Shown here piece by piece: positions 8,193-17,444 of a stretch of 64,000 nucleotides of DNA. Made by a program: the position numbers and the translations under genes. The DNA is taken from NCBI GenBank assembly GCA_944321465.1, contig CALULL010000009.1, positions 43,599-107,598 of the forward strand, written 5' to 3'. Under the pieces are notes generated by a model that saw nothing but the letters and a program-made list of their open reading frames with translations, ran no database searches and was not told the origin of the DNA. Each line of letters opens with the position of its first letter. Within the stretch, counting starts at the first letter, position 1. The DNA is from an uncultured Bacteroides sp. (GTDB lineage: Bacteria; Bacteroidota; Bacteroidia; Bacteroidales; Bacteroidaceae).

Positions 8193-10205
8193 ATGGAACC
8201 ATTGAACCTCATCAAAAACGACCCGTGGCTGGAGCCATACGCTGAAGCCATAAACGGACGGCACCAGCACGCCTTAGACAAAGAAGCCGAACTGACTGGA
8301 CGCGGCAAGAAGTCCTTGTCCAGCTTCGCCGATGGCTACCTGTACTTTGGCCTGCACCCTACAGCGGAAGGATGGGTCTTCCGCGAGTGGGCACCCAATG
8401 CCACTAAGATATTCCTCGTGGGAACATTCAACAACTGGAAAGAGGATAAGAAATACAGCCTGAAGCGCAAAGCCAATGGCGTATGGGAGATAAAGTTACC
8501 CCGCCAGGCACTATCCCACGGCGACCTGTACAAACTGATGGTGCACTGGGAAGGCGGACAAGGAGAGCGCATACCGGCGTGGGCCACACGCGTGGTGCAG
8601 GACGAGCAGACCAAGATATTCAGCGCACAAGTGTGGGCACCCGCCAAGCCCTATAAGATGAAGAAGCGTGCCTTTAAGCCCAATACCAGTCCTCTGCTCA
8701 TCTACGAATGCCACATAGGGATGGCAGAGGAGGAGGAAAAAGTGGGAACCTACAACGAGTTCCGCGAGAACATCCTGCCACGCATAGCCAAGGACGGCTA
8801 CAACTGCATTCAGATAATGGCCATCCAGGAACACCCCTACTATGGCAGCTTTGGTTACCACGTGTCGAGTTTCTTCGCCCCGTCGTCGCGCTTCGGAACG
8901 CCCGACGAGCTGAAGAAACTCATCGACGCGGCCCACGGCATGGGACTGGCCGTCATCATGGACATCGTGCACTCCCACGCCGTGAAGAACGAGGTGGAGG
9001 GACTGGGCAACTTCGCCGGAGACCCCAACCAATACTTCTACCCGGGCGACCGCCACGAGCATCCGGCATGGGACTCCCTCTGCTTTGACTACGGCAAGAA
9101 CGAGGTGCTGCACTTCCTGCTCTCCAACTGCAAATATTGGCTGGAAGAGTACCACTTCGACGGTTTCCGCTTCGACGGCGTTACGTCCATGCTCTACTAC
9201 AGTCACGGACTGGGCGAGGCTTTCTGTAACTACAACGACTACTTCAACGGCCACGAAGACGACAATGCCATCTGCTACCTGACGCTTGCCAATCGGCTCA
9301 TACACCAGGTGAACCCCAACGCCATAACCATAGCCGAAGAGGTATCGGGCATGCCCGGACTGGCTGCCAAGTTCGAGGACGGCGGCTACGGCTTCGACTA
9401 CCGCATGGCCATGAACATCCCCGACTACTGGATAAAGACCATAAAAGAGAAGATAGACGAAGACTGGAAGCCCTCAAGCATGTTCTGGGAGGTGACAAAC
9501 CGACGCAAGGACGAAAAAACCATCTCCTACGTCGAAAGCCACGACCAGGCTCTTGTGGGAGACAAGACCATCATCTTCCGCCTTGTGGATGCCGACATGT
9601 ACTGGCACATGCAGAAAGGAGACGAAAACTACCAGGTAAACCGGGGCATCGCCCTGCACAAGATGATACGCCTGCTCACCGCAAGCACCATCAACGGCGG
9701 ATACCTCAACTTCATGGGCAACGAGTTTGGACACCCAGAATGGATTGACTTCCCACGAGAAGGCAACGGATGGTCCTACAAGTACGCACGCCGTCAATGG
9801 AGCCTGGTCGACAACAAGAAACTGGCCTATCACTACATGGGCGACTTCGACGCCGCCATGCTATCCACCATCAAGAGTGTGCGCAATATCCAGTCGACAC
9901 CGGTCCAGGAAATCTGGCACAACGACGGAGACCAGATACTGGCCTACATGAGGAAGGACCTCGTGTTTGTCTTTAACTTCAACCCCAAGCAGTCGTTCGC
10001 CGACTACGGTTTCCTCGTCCCCCCCGGCAAGTATGAGGTTGTGCTCAACACGGACAATCCGGCCTTCGGAGGCAATGGCCTGACCGACGACAACGTGGAA
10101 CACTTCACCCTGCCCGACCCCTTATATAAGAAAGAAAAGAAGGAGTGGCTGAAGCTCTACATCCCGGCCCGCACGGCTGTCGTGCTGAGAAAAGCCAAAG
10201 AATAA
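8193..10205 (+). CDS. glgB: 1,4-alpha-glucan branching enzyme (GH13)
   Basis: Makes alpha-1,6 branches in glycogen by moving a cut alpha-1,4 chain. The 670-residue protein has an N-terminal CBM48 domain (GWVFREWAPNATKIFLVGTFNNW), a GH13 barrel and a C-terminal beta domain. Catalytic motifs are present: the nucleophile Asp in DGFRFDGVTSML (about residue 327), the Glu in ITIAEEVSGMP (about 382) and the transition-state Asp in YVESHDQAL (about 449). Its length and the short N-terminus match the branching enzymes common in Bacteroides and eukaryotes rather than the longer E. coli form. No other glycogen gene is in the window. Confidence 0.94.
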   Translation: MEPLNLIKNDPWLEPYAEAINGRHQHALDKEAELTGRGKKSLSSFADGYLYFGLHPTAEGWVFREWAPNATKIFLVGTFNNWKEDKKYSLKRKANGVWEIKLPRQALSHGDLYKLMVHWEGGQGERIPAWATRVVQDEQTKIFSAQVWAPAKPYKMKKRAFKPNTSPLLIYECHIGMAEEEEKVGTYNEFRENILPRIAKDGYNCIQIMAIQEHPYYGSFGYHVSSFFAPSSRFGTPDELKKLIDAAHGMGLAVIMDIVHSHAVKNEVEGLGNFAGDPNQYFYPGDRHEHPAWDSLCFDYGKNEVLHFLLSNCKYWLEEYHFDGFRFDGVTSMLYYSHGLGEAFCNYNDYFNGHEDDNAICYLTLANRLIHQVNPNAITIAEEVSGMPGLAAKFEDGGYGFDYRMAMNIPDYWIKTIKEKIDEDWKPSSMFWEVTNRRKDEKTISYVESHDQALVGDKTIIFRLVDADMYWHMQKGDENYQVNRGIALHKMIRLLTASTINGGYLNFMGNEFGHPEWIDFPREGNGWSYKYARRQWSLVDNKKLAYHYMGDFDAAMLSTIKSVRNIQSTPVQEIWHNDGDQILAYMRKDLVFVFNFNPKQSFADYGFLVPPGKYEVVLNTDNPAFGGNGLTDDNVEHFTLPDPLYKKEKKEWLKLYIPARTAVVLRKAKE

Positions 10206-10217
10206 GCGCAAAGGATA

Positions 10218-10266
10218 AAGACCGGCCACGGCCTCCTCCACCCGAGGGCTGCCGACGGCCGGTCTT
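10218..10266 (+). terminator. Hairpin after glgB
   Basis: A perfect 10-bp stem (AAGACCGGCC at 10218-10227 and GGCCGGTCTT at 10257-10266) begins 13 bp after the glgB stop. No clear T-run follows, so termination may be weak or Rho-assisted. Confidence 0.5.
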
Positions 10267-10337
10267 CCGCATTACGGCCTGCCGGAAAACAAGCGACCGG
10301 CCCGCTGCCACCTCTCCACACATTCTCCCCGCCCACC

Positions 10338-10799
10338 ATGAAACTGCACCTCATAGGAAACAGCACACTGATGGAACGCGAAAAGACCGCCTTCCTAGCC
10401 TCGCGCAAAGCCCCTCCCGAAGCCTACGCCGCAACCCTGCAATGGATAAGCACCCTCTCGCCCGTCCGCGACTGCATCCTGTGCGGCAACCACTCCCCAC
10501 TGGAACAAGAGACGTTCCGGCTGCTGCTTGCCATCAGGGTGCCTGCCATCCTGTTCCTGGCCGAAACGTTCCCTTCCGTCTGGCCCCAGCCCCTGGCATC
10601 GGCCATTGCCGAAGGCCGCGTGCTTGCCGCCACGCACTGCGACGACACCGTGCACTTCGCCACCCGGCAATCGGCCCAAGACCGCAACCGCGTCATCCTC
10701 TCGCTGGCCGACCGCATCGTGGTGGGACACTGCACTGCCGGAGGCAACATCGACCGCCTGACAAGCGGCCGCCCCAACGTCAACATCCTTTCCCGCTAA
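10338..10799 (+). CDS. DprA/Smf-like Rossmann-fold protein, standalone short form
   Basis: A 153-residue protein. It resembles the Rossmann core of DprA: a short beta-start (MKLHLIGN), RVPAILFLAETFP in the middle, and QDRNRVILSLADRIVVGHCTAGGNI, which parallels the RNRIIAGLS and GGNL segments of DprA. It lacks the N-terminal SAM-like and C-terminal winged-helix parts of full DprA, so it belongs with small SLOG-superfamily proteins of unknown role. The start fits: ATG at 10338 after a pyrimidine-rich leader. It stands alone between glgB and the convergent cbpM gene. Function is not assigned; the fold call is moderately sure. Confidence 0.6.
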   Translation: MKLHLIGNSTLMEREKTAFLASRKAPPEAYAATLQWISTLSPVRDCILCGNHSPLEQETFRLLLAIRVPAILFLAETFPSVWPQPLASAIAEGRVLAATHCDDTVHFATRQSAQDRNRVILSLADRIVVGHCTAGGNIDRLTSGRPNVNILSR

Positions 10800-10862
10800 A
10801 GGCCAAGCCGCGCACCCGCCGGGAAGAGGCCTTCACAAAAGGCAGACTACGCCCCTGCGCAC

Positions 10863-10935
10863 AAAAAAAAGCACAAGCCCCTCCCCCGCAGCCATCCCCG
10901 CAAAGAGACAACTGCAAGGGGAGGAATGCTTGTGC
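10863..10935 (-). terminator. Terminator of the cbpA-cbpM operon
   Basis: GCACAAGC at 10871-10878 pairs with GCTTGTGC at 10928-10935, with further C-rich/G-rich pairing inside. On the minus strand the stem is followed by a run of eight T (10863-10870). It lies 13 bp downstream of cbpM and may act in both directions for the convergent gene pair. Confidence 0.7.
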
Positions 10936-10947
10936 CGGCTCCCACGC

Positions 10948-11244
10948 CTAAAAATCCTCACCCAACACGCGCAAACGACTGTGCAGACGGTTTATCTCCT
11001 TCTGCATCTCCTCTATGCGCAGCAGCAAGTGATGAATGGCATCAATGCCTTCCATGTTGATAGACAAGTCGTAGTACATACGGCTGTAACGCTCCACGTC
11101 GGGCAACTGCGAGAAAAGCAAACACGGCTCGCCATCTTCCACCCGCAACTCTATCAGTCCCCCTTCCTCCAGCATACCGATAAAAGAGGGGTCGATGTGG
11201 CACTTATTGCAATAGTCGCTGACAATAATCAATTCGTTCTGCAT
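10948..11244 (-). CDS. cbpM: Chaperone modulator CbpM
   Basis: A 98-residue protein of the CbpM/MerR-like family, which binds the J domain of CbpA and inhibits its cochaperone activity. The N-terminal half contains the HTH-like segment with VSDYCNKCHIDPSFIGMLEEGGLI, and the C-terminal half is a helical coil (HHLLLRIEEMQKEINRLHSRLR). It lies 17 bp downstream of cbpA on the same strand, the usual order of this pair, and a bidirectional terminator follows. Confidence 0.88.
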   Translation of the reverse strand: MQNELIIVSDYCNKCHIDPSFIGMLEEGGLIELRVEDGEPCLLFSQLPDVERYSRMYYDLSINMEGIDAIHHLLLRIEEMQKEINRLHSRLRVLGEDF

Positions 11245-11261
11245 AACACGCTGTTTTTACT

Positions 11262-12209
11262 TTAGTTCATGGTTTGAATCTTGCGCAGCAATTCCTTCTG
11301 CTGCTCCGTCAGGTGCGTAGGCAACGCCACGTGATAGGTCACGATGAGGTCGCCCGCCTGCCCCTCCTGCTTGTACACCGGGAAGCCCTTCCCCTTCAGA
11401 CGCACCTTCGTGCCCGGTTGCGTCTCTGGTTTCACCTTCAGGCGTACCTTCCCGTCGAGCGTGTCGACCAGCAGCTCGCCACCCAGCAAGGCAGTGTAGA
11501 GGTCGACCGTCACGTCCTCGTACAGGTCGTCGCCCAGCCGCTTGAACACCGGGTCGTCGGCAACGACAAAGGTGATGTACAAATCGCCCGCCGGGCCTCC
11601 GTTGGCACCCTCCGTGCCGTAGCCCTTCAGCTTGACGACCTGCCCGTTGGCCACGCCGGCCGGGATTGTGATACGCACTTGCTTGCCGTTCACCGTCAGC
11701 ACCTGCTTGTGCGTCAGGGCCGCCTCGCGCAACGACAGATGCAACTCGGCCTCGCAGTCGCGCCCCCGGAAACCGCTCCGTCTGCCCCCGGTGCCCCTAT
11801 GTCCGAACAGTTGCTCGAAGAAGTCGGAGAAGCCACTGGCATCACTGCCCGTAAACTCCTGGCCGTCCGAAGAGTACCAGTAGGTACCGTTGCCATCGGT
11901 ACCAAAGCCTCCCTGCCCGGTTCCAAAGCCGCCAAAGCCTCCGCCAGCCTGACGCGCACGCTTCTGAGCCTCAAACTCGTCGGCATGTTTCCAGTGCTCG
12001 CCATATTCGTCGTACTTCTTCCTCTTCTCAGGGTCGCCCAGCACCTCGTTAGCCTCGTTCAGGGCCTGAAACTTCTCCTTGGCCGTAGGGTCGTTCGGGT
12101 TCAGGTCAGGATGATACTTGCGGGCCAAGCGGCGAAACGCCTTCTTGATGTCATCCTGCGATGCCGTTTTGTCCACTCCAAGGACTTTGTAGTAATCAAT
12201 AAACGCCAT
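11262..12209 (-). CDS. cbpA: DnaJ-family cochaperone CbpA
   Basis: Stimulates the ATPase of DnaK and, in E. coli, also binds curved DNA. From the ATG at 12209 it is 315 residues: a J domain (1-70) with HPD at 33-35, a Gly/Phe-rich linker ([15 protein letters not shown]), and two C-terminal beta domains with [20 protein letters not shown]. The zinc-finger CxxCxGxG repeats of DnaJ are absent, which separates it from dnaJ. The open frame extends about 190 codons upstream, but that stretch covers a tandem array and low-complexity DNA, so it is not counted. Confidence 0.92.
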   Translation of the reverse strand: MAFIDYYKVLGVDKTASQDDIKKAFRRLARKYHPDLNPNDPTAKEKFQALNEANEVLGDPEKRKKYDEYGEHWKHADEFEAQKRARQAGGGFGGFGTGQGGFGTDGNGTYWYSSDGQEFTGSDASGFSDFFEQLFGHRGTGGRRSGFRGRDCEAELHLSLREAALTHKQVLTVNGKQVRITIPAGVANGQVVKLKGYGTEGANGGPAGDLYITFVVADDPVFKRLGDDLYEDVTVDLYTALLGGELLVDTLDGKVRLKVKPETQPGTKVRLKGKGFPVYKQEGQAGDLIVTYHVALPTHLTEQQKELLRKIQTMN

Positions 12210-12337
12210 AAACAGTCTTTTTTTAGTTCTAAGAGGGAACGGCAAATAGCGCACCAAGCGTCCTCCCGCCGTGTTAAAATTCGTCAAGCGGCATGCGGCC
12301 CCCGCCTCAACGCCTCCCACCGGATGTCCGACGCGCC

Positions 12338-12425
12338 CCTTGTCGGCACAGGTTTGCCCCTTCCCGGGCACACCTGTGCCGGCTAACGGGCAAACCTGCA
12401 CCAGCAAGCAGGCAGACCTGCGCGT
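12338..12425. repeat. 22-bp-period tandem array R2 (3 direct units plus 1 inverted)
   Basis: Direct units start at 12360, 12382 and 12404 with the core GGCAMACCTGYRCC. An inverted unit (GGCACAGGTTTGCCCC) precedes them at about 12344. The first unit contains the dyad GGCACACCTGTGCC. Confidence 0.78.
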
Positions 12426-12707
12426 CCTGCGCGCCCCGCGTCCACACCCCAACGGCCATCTGGCAGACAACAGGCAAGCACCCCGCCCAACCGCCGACGG
12501 CAACCCCTCAAGCCGCGCAGAACGACACACCCCCCCTCCCGACGGAAACAAGACACAGCCACAACAGGAAACGCCACGCCCCGCGCGGAAGCAAGAACAG
12601 ACACAAAGCCCGGGCAAAAAGCCGGAAAAAGCAAACCGGGCAACTCCCGAACCCCAAAAATATCCTAAAAGCCTCCGGCACCCTACGCCAGTCACAGAGA
12701 AAAACAG

Positions 12708-12715
12708 TATATTTG
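12708..12715 (+). promoter_or_regulatory. -7 box TATATTTG upstream of the MORN gene
   Basis: TATATTTG fits the Bacteroidota -7 consensus and lies about 90 bp upstream of the ATG at 12806. No matching TTG at -33 is evident, so it may depend on an activator. Confidence 0.5.
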
Positions 12716-12805
12716 CCCCTGATACGGCAGACTTGGACAGAGACCTTTCGCACCCATCCATCTCGACCACACCGACAAAAACAACCACCAACTAAGACAC
12801 AGACG

Positions 12806-13969
12806 ATGAAATACCTGCTCGCCATACTTTGCATGGTCCTGCTCGGCCAAGGTGCCACGGCGCAGACAAAGCAGCGGAACTTCCTGAGCCGCATCAAGGA
12901 CGGTTTCGCCTCCGAAATCAAAATAGACACCTACAAATTCAAAAACGGAGCGACCTACACCGGCGAAATGAAAGGCCGGAAGCCCAACGGGAAAGGCCGC
13001 ACGGTGTACAAGAACGGCGACGTGTACGAAGGAGAATACCTCAAAGGCCTGCGGCAGGGATACGGCATACTGACGCTGGCCAGCGGAGAACGCTACGAAG
13101 GCGAATGGGCCAACGACCTCAGAGAAGGACAAGGCATCTTCTACTTCGTGAACAACAACTGCTACAAAGGCTCTTGGAAAGCCGACAAGCAGAACGGACA
13201 AGGCACAATGAAATACTACACCGGCGACATCTATGAAGGCGAATGGACGGACAACAAGCGCGAAGGACAAGGCACCTACACGTGGAAAAACGGATCGACC
13301 TACACCGGCCAATGGAGCAACGACAAGAAGGAAGGACAAGGCACCTTCGTGTGGAACAACGGCAGCCGGTACACCGGACAGTGGAAAGACGGAATGCGCT
13401 GGGGCGAAGGAACTTTTGAGTACGACAACGGCGACAAGTACACCGGGCAATGGAAAAAAGACATGCAGCACGGCAAAGGCATCTACCACTTTGCCACGGG
13501 CGACCGCTACGAAGGCGAATACGCCGACGGCGAACGCACGGGCGAGGGCATCTACTACTACGCCAACGGCAACAAATACGTAGGCCACTTCAACAAAGGC
13601 AAGCAAGAAGGACACGGCACCTTCACCTGGGCTAACGGAGCAATCTACGACGGCGAATGGTCGGACAACGAACGCAACGGACAAGGCTCGTACAGATGGA
13701 GCGCGGGAGACTCCTACGAGGGCGAGTGGCAGAACGACACGTTCAACGGCGAAGGCTACCTCGTACTGGCCAACGGAACGACCTACAAGGGCGGATTTGT
13801 CAACGGCCTGGAAGAAGGGAAAGGCATACAGACCGACAAAAACGGCAACGTCTACGAAGGCACCTTCAAGGAGGGCAAGAGGGACGGCCCCTTTGAAGAA
13901 CGCAACAAGGAGGGCAAGGTGATACGCAAGGGAGTCTACAAAATGGGCCGACTTTCCAACGGGAACTGA
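12806..13969 (+). CDS. Secreted protein with 14 tandem MORN repeats
   Basis: From the ATG at 12806 it is 387 residues: a signal peptide (MKYLLAILCMVLLGQGATAQ) and a 30-residue lead-in. Then 14 contiguous 23-residue MORN repeats fill residues 51-372 with perfect spacing, of the form YxGxWxxxxxxGxGxxxxxxGxx, and a 15-residue tail follows. MORN repeats make extended beta-hairpin solenoids; in eukaryotes they bind lipids or act as scaffolds, and in bacteria their role is mostly unknown. Export to the periplasm or cell surface is inferred. No enzyme domain is attached. It stands alone, with pyrB starting 84 bp downstream from its own promoter. Confidence 0.9.
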   Translation: MKYLLAILCMVLLGQGATAQTKQRNFLSRIKDGFASEIKIDTYKFKNGATYTGEMKGRKPNGKGRTVYKNGDVYEGEYLKGLRQGYGILTLASGERYEGEWANDLREGQGIFYFVNNNCYKGSWKADKQNGQGTMKYYTGDIYEGEWTDNKREGQGTYTWKNGSTYTGQWSNDKKEGQGTFVWNNGSRYTGQWKDGMRWGEGTFEYDNGDKYTGQWKKDMQHGKGIYHFATGDRYEGEYADGERTGEGIYYYANGNKYVGHFNKGKQEGHGTFTWANGAIYDGEWSDNERNGQGSYRWSAGDSYEGEWQNDTFNGEGYLVLANGTTYKGGFVNGLEEGKGIQTDKNGNVYEGTFKEGKRDGPFEERNKEGKVIRKGVYKMGRLSNGN

Positions 13970-14011
13970 AAAGAAAACACACAGGGACTTTCCTGCCAAC
14001 GTTTTTTTCCC

Positions 14012-14019
14012 TACCTTTA
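14012..14019 (+). promoter_or_regulatory. -7 box TACCTTTA upstream of pyrB
   Basis: TACCTTTA differs from TAnnTTTG by one base and lies 34 bp upstream of the pyrB ATG, a sensible distance for a short leader. Confidence 0.5.
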
Positions 14020-14053
14020 CACGCTTGAAAACAAAGATACAAAGAACAACGAT

Positions 14054-14998
14054 ATGGAAAACAGAAGTTTAGTGACCATCGCCAATCACAGCCGTGAGAA
14101 AATACTCTACATGATTGAGATGGCCAAAGAGTTTGAAGCCCGCCCTAACCGGCATTTACTGGACGGCAAGGTGGTGGCCACCCTATTTTTTGAACCCTCC
14201 ACACGCACCCGGCTCAGCTTCGAGACGGCAGCCAACCGGCTGGGCGCACGCGTAATAGGCTTCACCGACCCCAAAGCCACCAGCTCGTCGAAAGGCGAAA
14301 CGCTGAAAGACACCATAAAGATGGTGAGCAACTATGCCGACATCATCGTCATGCGGCACTACCTGGAAGGAGCCGCGCGCTATGCCAGCGAAGTGACCGA
14401 CGTGCCCATAGTGAACGCCGGCGACGGTGCCAACCAGCACCCGTCCCAGACGATGCTCGACCTCTATTCCATATACAAGACCCAAGGCAGGCTCGAAAAC
14501 CTGAACATCTTCCTCGTGGGAGACCTGAAGTACGGACGGACGGTGCACTCGCTGCTCATGGCCATGCGCCACTTCAACCCCACCTTCCATTTCGTCGCCC
14601 CCGAGGAACTGAAGATGCCGGAGGAATACAAAATATATTGCCGGGAACACAACATCAGGTACACAGAGCACACCGACTTCAACGAAAGCACAATAGCCGA
14701 CGCCGACATAATCTACATGACGCGCGTGCAACGCGAACGCTTCACCGACCTGATGGAATACGAACGGGTGAAAAACGTCTACATCCTGCGCAACAAAATG
14801 CTGGAAGGCACACGCCCCAACCTGCGCATACTGCATCCGCTACCCCGCGTGAACGAGATAGCCTACGACGTGGACGACAACCCGAAGGCCTACTACTTCC
14901 AGCAGGCACAAAACGGACTATATGCACGCGAGGCCATCCTGTGCGACGTGTTGGGCATCACGCTGGACGAAGTAAAAAAGAACCCGGAAACCTTGTAA
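14054..14998 (+). CDS. pyrB: Aspartate carbamoyltransferase catalytic chain
   Basis: Catalyses carbamoyl phosphate + aspartate to carbamoyl aspartate, the committed step of pyrimidine synthesis. The 314-residue protein has the carbamoyl-phosphate loop STRTRLSFE (49-57), the SSSKGETL loop with Lys80, [10 protein letters not shown] in the hinge, and HPLPRVNEI near the C-terminus. It is followed 16 bp later by the regulatory chain gene pyrI, so it should assemble as the E. coli-like c6r6 enzyme. Confidence 0.97.
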   Translation: MENRSLVTIANHSREKILYMIEMAKEFEARPNRHLLDGKVVATLFFEPSTRTRLSFETAANRLGARVIGFTDPKATSSSKGETLKDTIKMVSNYADIIVMRHYLEGAARYASEVTDVPIVNAGDGANQHPSQTMLDLYSIYKTQGRLENLNIFLVGDLKYGRTVHSLLMAMRHFNPTFHFVAPEELKMPEEYKIYCREHNIRYTEHTDFNESTIADADIIYMTRVQRERFTDLMEYERVKNVYILRNKMLEGTRPNLRILHPLPRVNEIAYDVDDNPKAYYFQQAQNGLYAREAILCDVLGITLDEVKKNPETL

Positions 14999-15014
14999 AC
15001 CGCACCCTCCAAAA

Positions 15015-15485
15015 ATGACAGCAATGACAAACGAAAAAAAAGAACTACAGGTGGCTGCGCTCGAAAACGGCACCGTCATCGACCACATACCCTGCGACAA
15101 ACTGTTTACTGTGGTGTCCCTGCTGGGACTGAAGCACATGCACAACAACATAACCATCGGCTTCAACCTGAACAGCAAAAAACTGGGCACCAAAGGCATC
15201 ATCAAGATAGCCGACAAGTTTTTCTGCGACGACGAGATTAACCGCATCGCCGTGGTAGCTCCCAACGCGAAACTGAACATCATACGCAACTATGCCGTGG
15301 TGGAGAAGCGCGAAATAAGCCTGCCCAACGAGCTGGCGGGCATCGTGAAGTGCTCCAACCCCAAGTGCATCACCAACAACGAGCCTATGCCTACGCGCTT
15401 CCACGTGGTAGACAAAGACCGCTGCATCCTGCGCTGCCATTATTGCGAAAAAGAACAAACGAGAGAAAACATCGAAATAATCTGA
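15015..15485 (+). CDS. pyrI: Aspartate carbamoyltransferase regulatory chain
   Basis: Binds CTP/ATP and transmits allosteric control to PyrB. The 156-residue protein has the nucleotide-binding domain followed by the zinc domain with C113, C118, C141 and C144 (KCSNPKC and CHYC), which contacts the catalytic chain. Two in-frame ATGs lie close together (15015 and 15024); the first is used. The pair pyrBI is co-transcribed. Confidence 0.96.
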   Translation: MTAMTNEKKELQVAALENGTVIDHIPCDKLFTVVSLLGLKHMHNNITIGFNLNSKKLGTKGIIKIADKFFCDDEINRIAVVAPNAKLNIIRNYAVVEKREISLPNELAGIVKCSNPKCITNNEPMPTRFHVVDKDRCILRCHYCEKEQTRENIEII

Positions 15486-15528
15486 ACGCCCTCAAAGGCA
15501 AGACAACTTACCCACACCGCCCGAGCTT

Positions 15529-16104
15529 ATGAAAACCGACTGGAAACCCGGAACAATGATCTATCCGCTGCCTGCCGTCTTGGTGAGCTGCGGGCAAACG
15601 CCCGATGAATACAACCTCATCACCGTGGCGTGGACAGGCATACTCTGCACCAACCCGCCCATGTGCTACATCGCCGTGAGACCCGAACGACATTCTTACG
15701 ACATATTGAAACGCAACATGGAATTTGTCATCAACCTCACGACCGAAGAGATGGCACGAGCTACCGACTGGTGCGGTGTGCGCTCGGGGCGGGACTACGA
15801 CAAATTTCAGACTACGGGACTGACACCGGGCAAATGCTCGGTTGTCAGCGCCCCGCTGGTCGAGGAGTCGCCCTTGAGCCTGGAATGCCGCATCAAGGAA
15901 ATCGTAGCCTTGGGGTCGCATCACCTGATGATAGCCGACATCGTAAACCTACGGGCCGACACCGGTCTCATAGACCCCGCCACAGGAAAGTTCGACCTGG
16001 AGCAAGCACACCTGCTGACCTATGTGCACGGCGCTTATTACGGCATAGGCGACAAAATCGGCAAGTTCGGCTGGTCGGTCGAGAAAAAGGCCAACCGTAA
16101 CTGA
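15529..16104 (+). CDS. Flavin reductase-like (flavoredoxin family) protein
   Basis: A 191-residue FMN-binding split-barrel protein. The start MKTDWKPGTMIYPLPAVLVSCG and the segment NLITVAWTGILCTNPPMCYIAVRPERHSYD are typical of flavoredoxin-like flavin reductases common in Bacteroides and anaerobes. The substrate is unknown; relatives reduce flavins or take part in electron transfer. It follows pyrI by 43 bp and may be read from the same transcript, without an evident link to pyrimidine synthesis. Confidence 0.85.
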   Translation: MKTDWKPGTMIYPLPAVLVSCGQTPDEYNLITVAWTGILCTNPPMCYIAVRPERHSYDILKRNMEFVINLTTEEMARATDWCGVRSGRDYDKFQTTGLTPGKCSVVSAPLVEESPLSLECRIKEIVALGSHHLMIADIVNLRADTGLIDPATGKFDLEQAHLLTYVHGAYYGIGDKIGKFGWSVEKKANRN

Positions 16105-16150
16105 GAACAATCATTCCCGGCATTCACCCTCTCCCCAAGAACACCTTCCC

Positions 16151-16903
16151 ATGCATGGTCGTCTCGGCATAATGATAACCGTCTTTTGCGCCTTGGCCTT
16201 CCATCCGGCAGTAACCCGGGCGCAAAAGGCAGTTCCTGACACCGTACAGTCGACAACCTCGGTCAACTTCGGAGTAAAAGTAGGTTTCAACTCCACCCTG
16301 TCCCTCGTCTCCGACCTCGTGGTGAACGACATGCCCATCAGCGAAGTGCAGAACAACTACAAGATAGGCTACTTCGCGTCGGCCTTCATACGCGTCAACT
16401 TCAGCCGCCACTTCCTGCAACCGGAAGTAACCTACTCCATCAACCGCAGCAGCATCACGTTCAGCGACCCAATCCTGTCAGGTGCTCCCTCCGCGTCCAT
16501 CATGGGACAAGCCGAGCTCACGTCGTCGATGCACTGCATCGAAATCCCTGTGCTCTACGGCTACCACATAATTAAAGAAGACTTCTACAGCCTTGCCGTC
16601 TTTGGCGGGCCAAAGTTCAACTACATCTGGAGCAAGAACAGCAACGTGACGTTCGTCAACTTCGCCAGACAGGAACTTGGCGATGCCTTGCAACCACTCA
16701 ATGCCAGTTTTACGCTGGGAGTCTCGGTAAGCATATCACGCGTATTCTTTGACTTCCGATACGACTTGGGCATCAACAACCTGTCTCGCCACGACAGCTA
16801 CACGCTGCCCAACGACCAGCCTTCGTCCAACAGCGACGGCACCCACATCAGCTTCCGCCGTCGCGACTGCGTACTAAGTTTCTCGCTTGGCTTATTATTC
16901 TGA
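16151..16903 (+). CDS. Outer-membrane beta-barrel protein, PorT-like family
   Basis: A 250-residue protein with a signal peptide (residues 1-25, ending TRAQ) followed by alternating polar and hydrophobic strands such as VNFGVKVGFNSTL, IGYFASAFIRVNFSRHFLQPEVTYS and VSISRVFFDFRYDLGINNLS, ending with the aromatic-type strand LSFSLGLLF. This is an 8-10 stranded barrel of the type annotated as PorT family or OMP_b-brl_2 in Bacteroidota. It is one of three consecutive small envelope genes. It is not clearly the PorT of the type IX secretion system; the family is large and mostly uncharacterised. Confidence 0.78.
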   Translation: MHGRLGIMITVFCALAFHPAVTRAQKAVPDTVQSTTSVNFGVKVGFNSTLSLVSDLVVNDMPISEVQNNYKIGYFASAFIRVNFSRHFLQPEVTYSINRSSITFSDPILSGAPSASIMGQAELTSSMHCIEIPVLYGYHIIKEDFYSLAVFGGPKFNYIWSKNSNVTFVNFARQELGDALQPLNASFTLGVSVSISRVFFDFRYDLGINNLSRHDSYTLPNDQPSSNSDGTHISFRRRDCVLSFSLGLLF

Positions 16904-16953
16904 TTTTATACTTTTTTACCACATATTCCTACCTGACAAAACCGTATAAAGGC

Positions 16954-16961
16954 TAACTTTG
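16954..16961 (+). promoter_or_regulatory. -7 box TAACTTTG upstream of the lipocalin-like lipoprotein
   Basis: TAACTTTG matches TAnnTTTG exactly and lies 31 bp upstream of the ATG at 16993. No strong -33 box is visible. Confidence 0.55.
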
Positions 16962-16992
16962 TTCTCCATTTACCAAGCAACAGACGTTCTTT

Positions 16993-17409
16993 ATGACAAA
17001 CCTCATGCACATCATACGGACAATCGCAGTGACGCTTTTTGCCGCCGTGGCACTTACGGCTTGCAACGATACAGACTCACGCCTCGAAAACAAATGGCAA
17101 TTACGCTCATACGAATTTCCCGATGGCAGGACACAGCGTGAAGACAGCGTGTTCTACAACTTCCAGTCGGGCAGTTTCTCGGCAATCTGTGTACTGCCCG
17201 ATGCCAACTACGAAACGTTTTATGGCTTATATACTTTGACAGACAACGAAATTTCCATTAATTTGCTTCCCGAAAGCCTGCAGTCGCCCAACTACCAACG
17301 CTACATGGCCTGGCCAGAGGGACAACGGACTTTCACCCTACAACAGCTCAACACCAACAGCATGACACTGGTCTACGACAAGACACTGTTGCACTTCAGA
17401 AGCTATTGA
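16993..17409 (+). CDS. Lipocalin-like domain lipoprotein
   Basis: A 138-residue protein with a type II signal peptide: hydrophobic stretch IAVTLFAAVA then lipobox LTAC with Cys24. The mature part begins with a short linker and LENKWQLRSYEFPDG, the opening strand of the lipocalin-like/DUF5004 class common in Bacteroidota lipoproteins, with Trp in the first strand. It should be anchored to the outer membrane on the periplasmic or surface side. No ligand can be proposed. It has its own -7 box, and the SPOR lipoprotein follows 35 bp later. Confidence 0.75.
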   Translation: MTNLMHIIRTIAVTLFAAVALTACNDTDSRLENKWQLRSYEFPDGRTQREDSVFYNFQSGSFSAICVLPDANYETFYGLYTLTDNEISINLLPESLQSPNYQRYMAWPEGQRTFTLQQLNTNSMTLVYDKTLLHFRSY

Positions 17410-17444
17410 ATGAAGATAACATCAAAAAATAAAACGACACAGAG

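Larger units (their letters stand above)
12210..12805. other. Divergent intergenic region (596 bp) with array R2
   Basis: This gap separates cbpA (minus) from the MORN-repeat gene (plus). It holds 22-bp-period array R2 (12338-12425), C/A-rich low-complexity DNA, and a TATATTTG -7 box near the MORN gene. Long open frames cross it on both strands, but their translations are low-complexity Pro/Arg/Thr-rich sequence with no recognisable domain. I see no gene. Confidence 0.65.

Noticed and set aside
16151-16903. Definite PorT of the type IX secretion system
   Set aside because: Only generic small-barrel features are visible, and no other por gene is adjacent.
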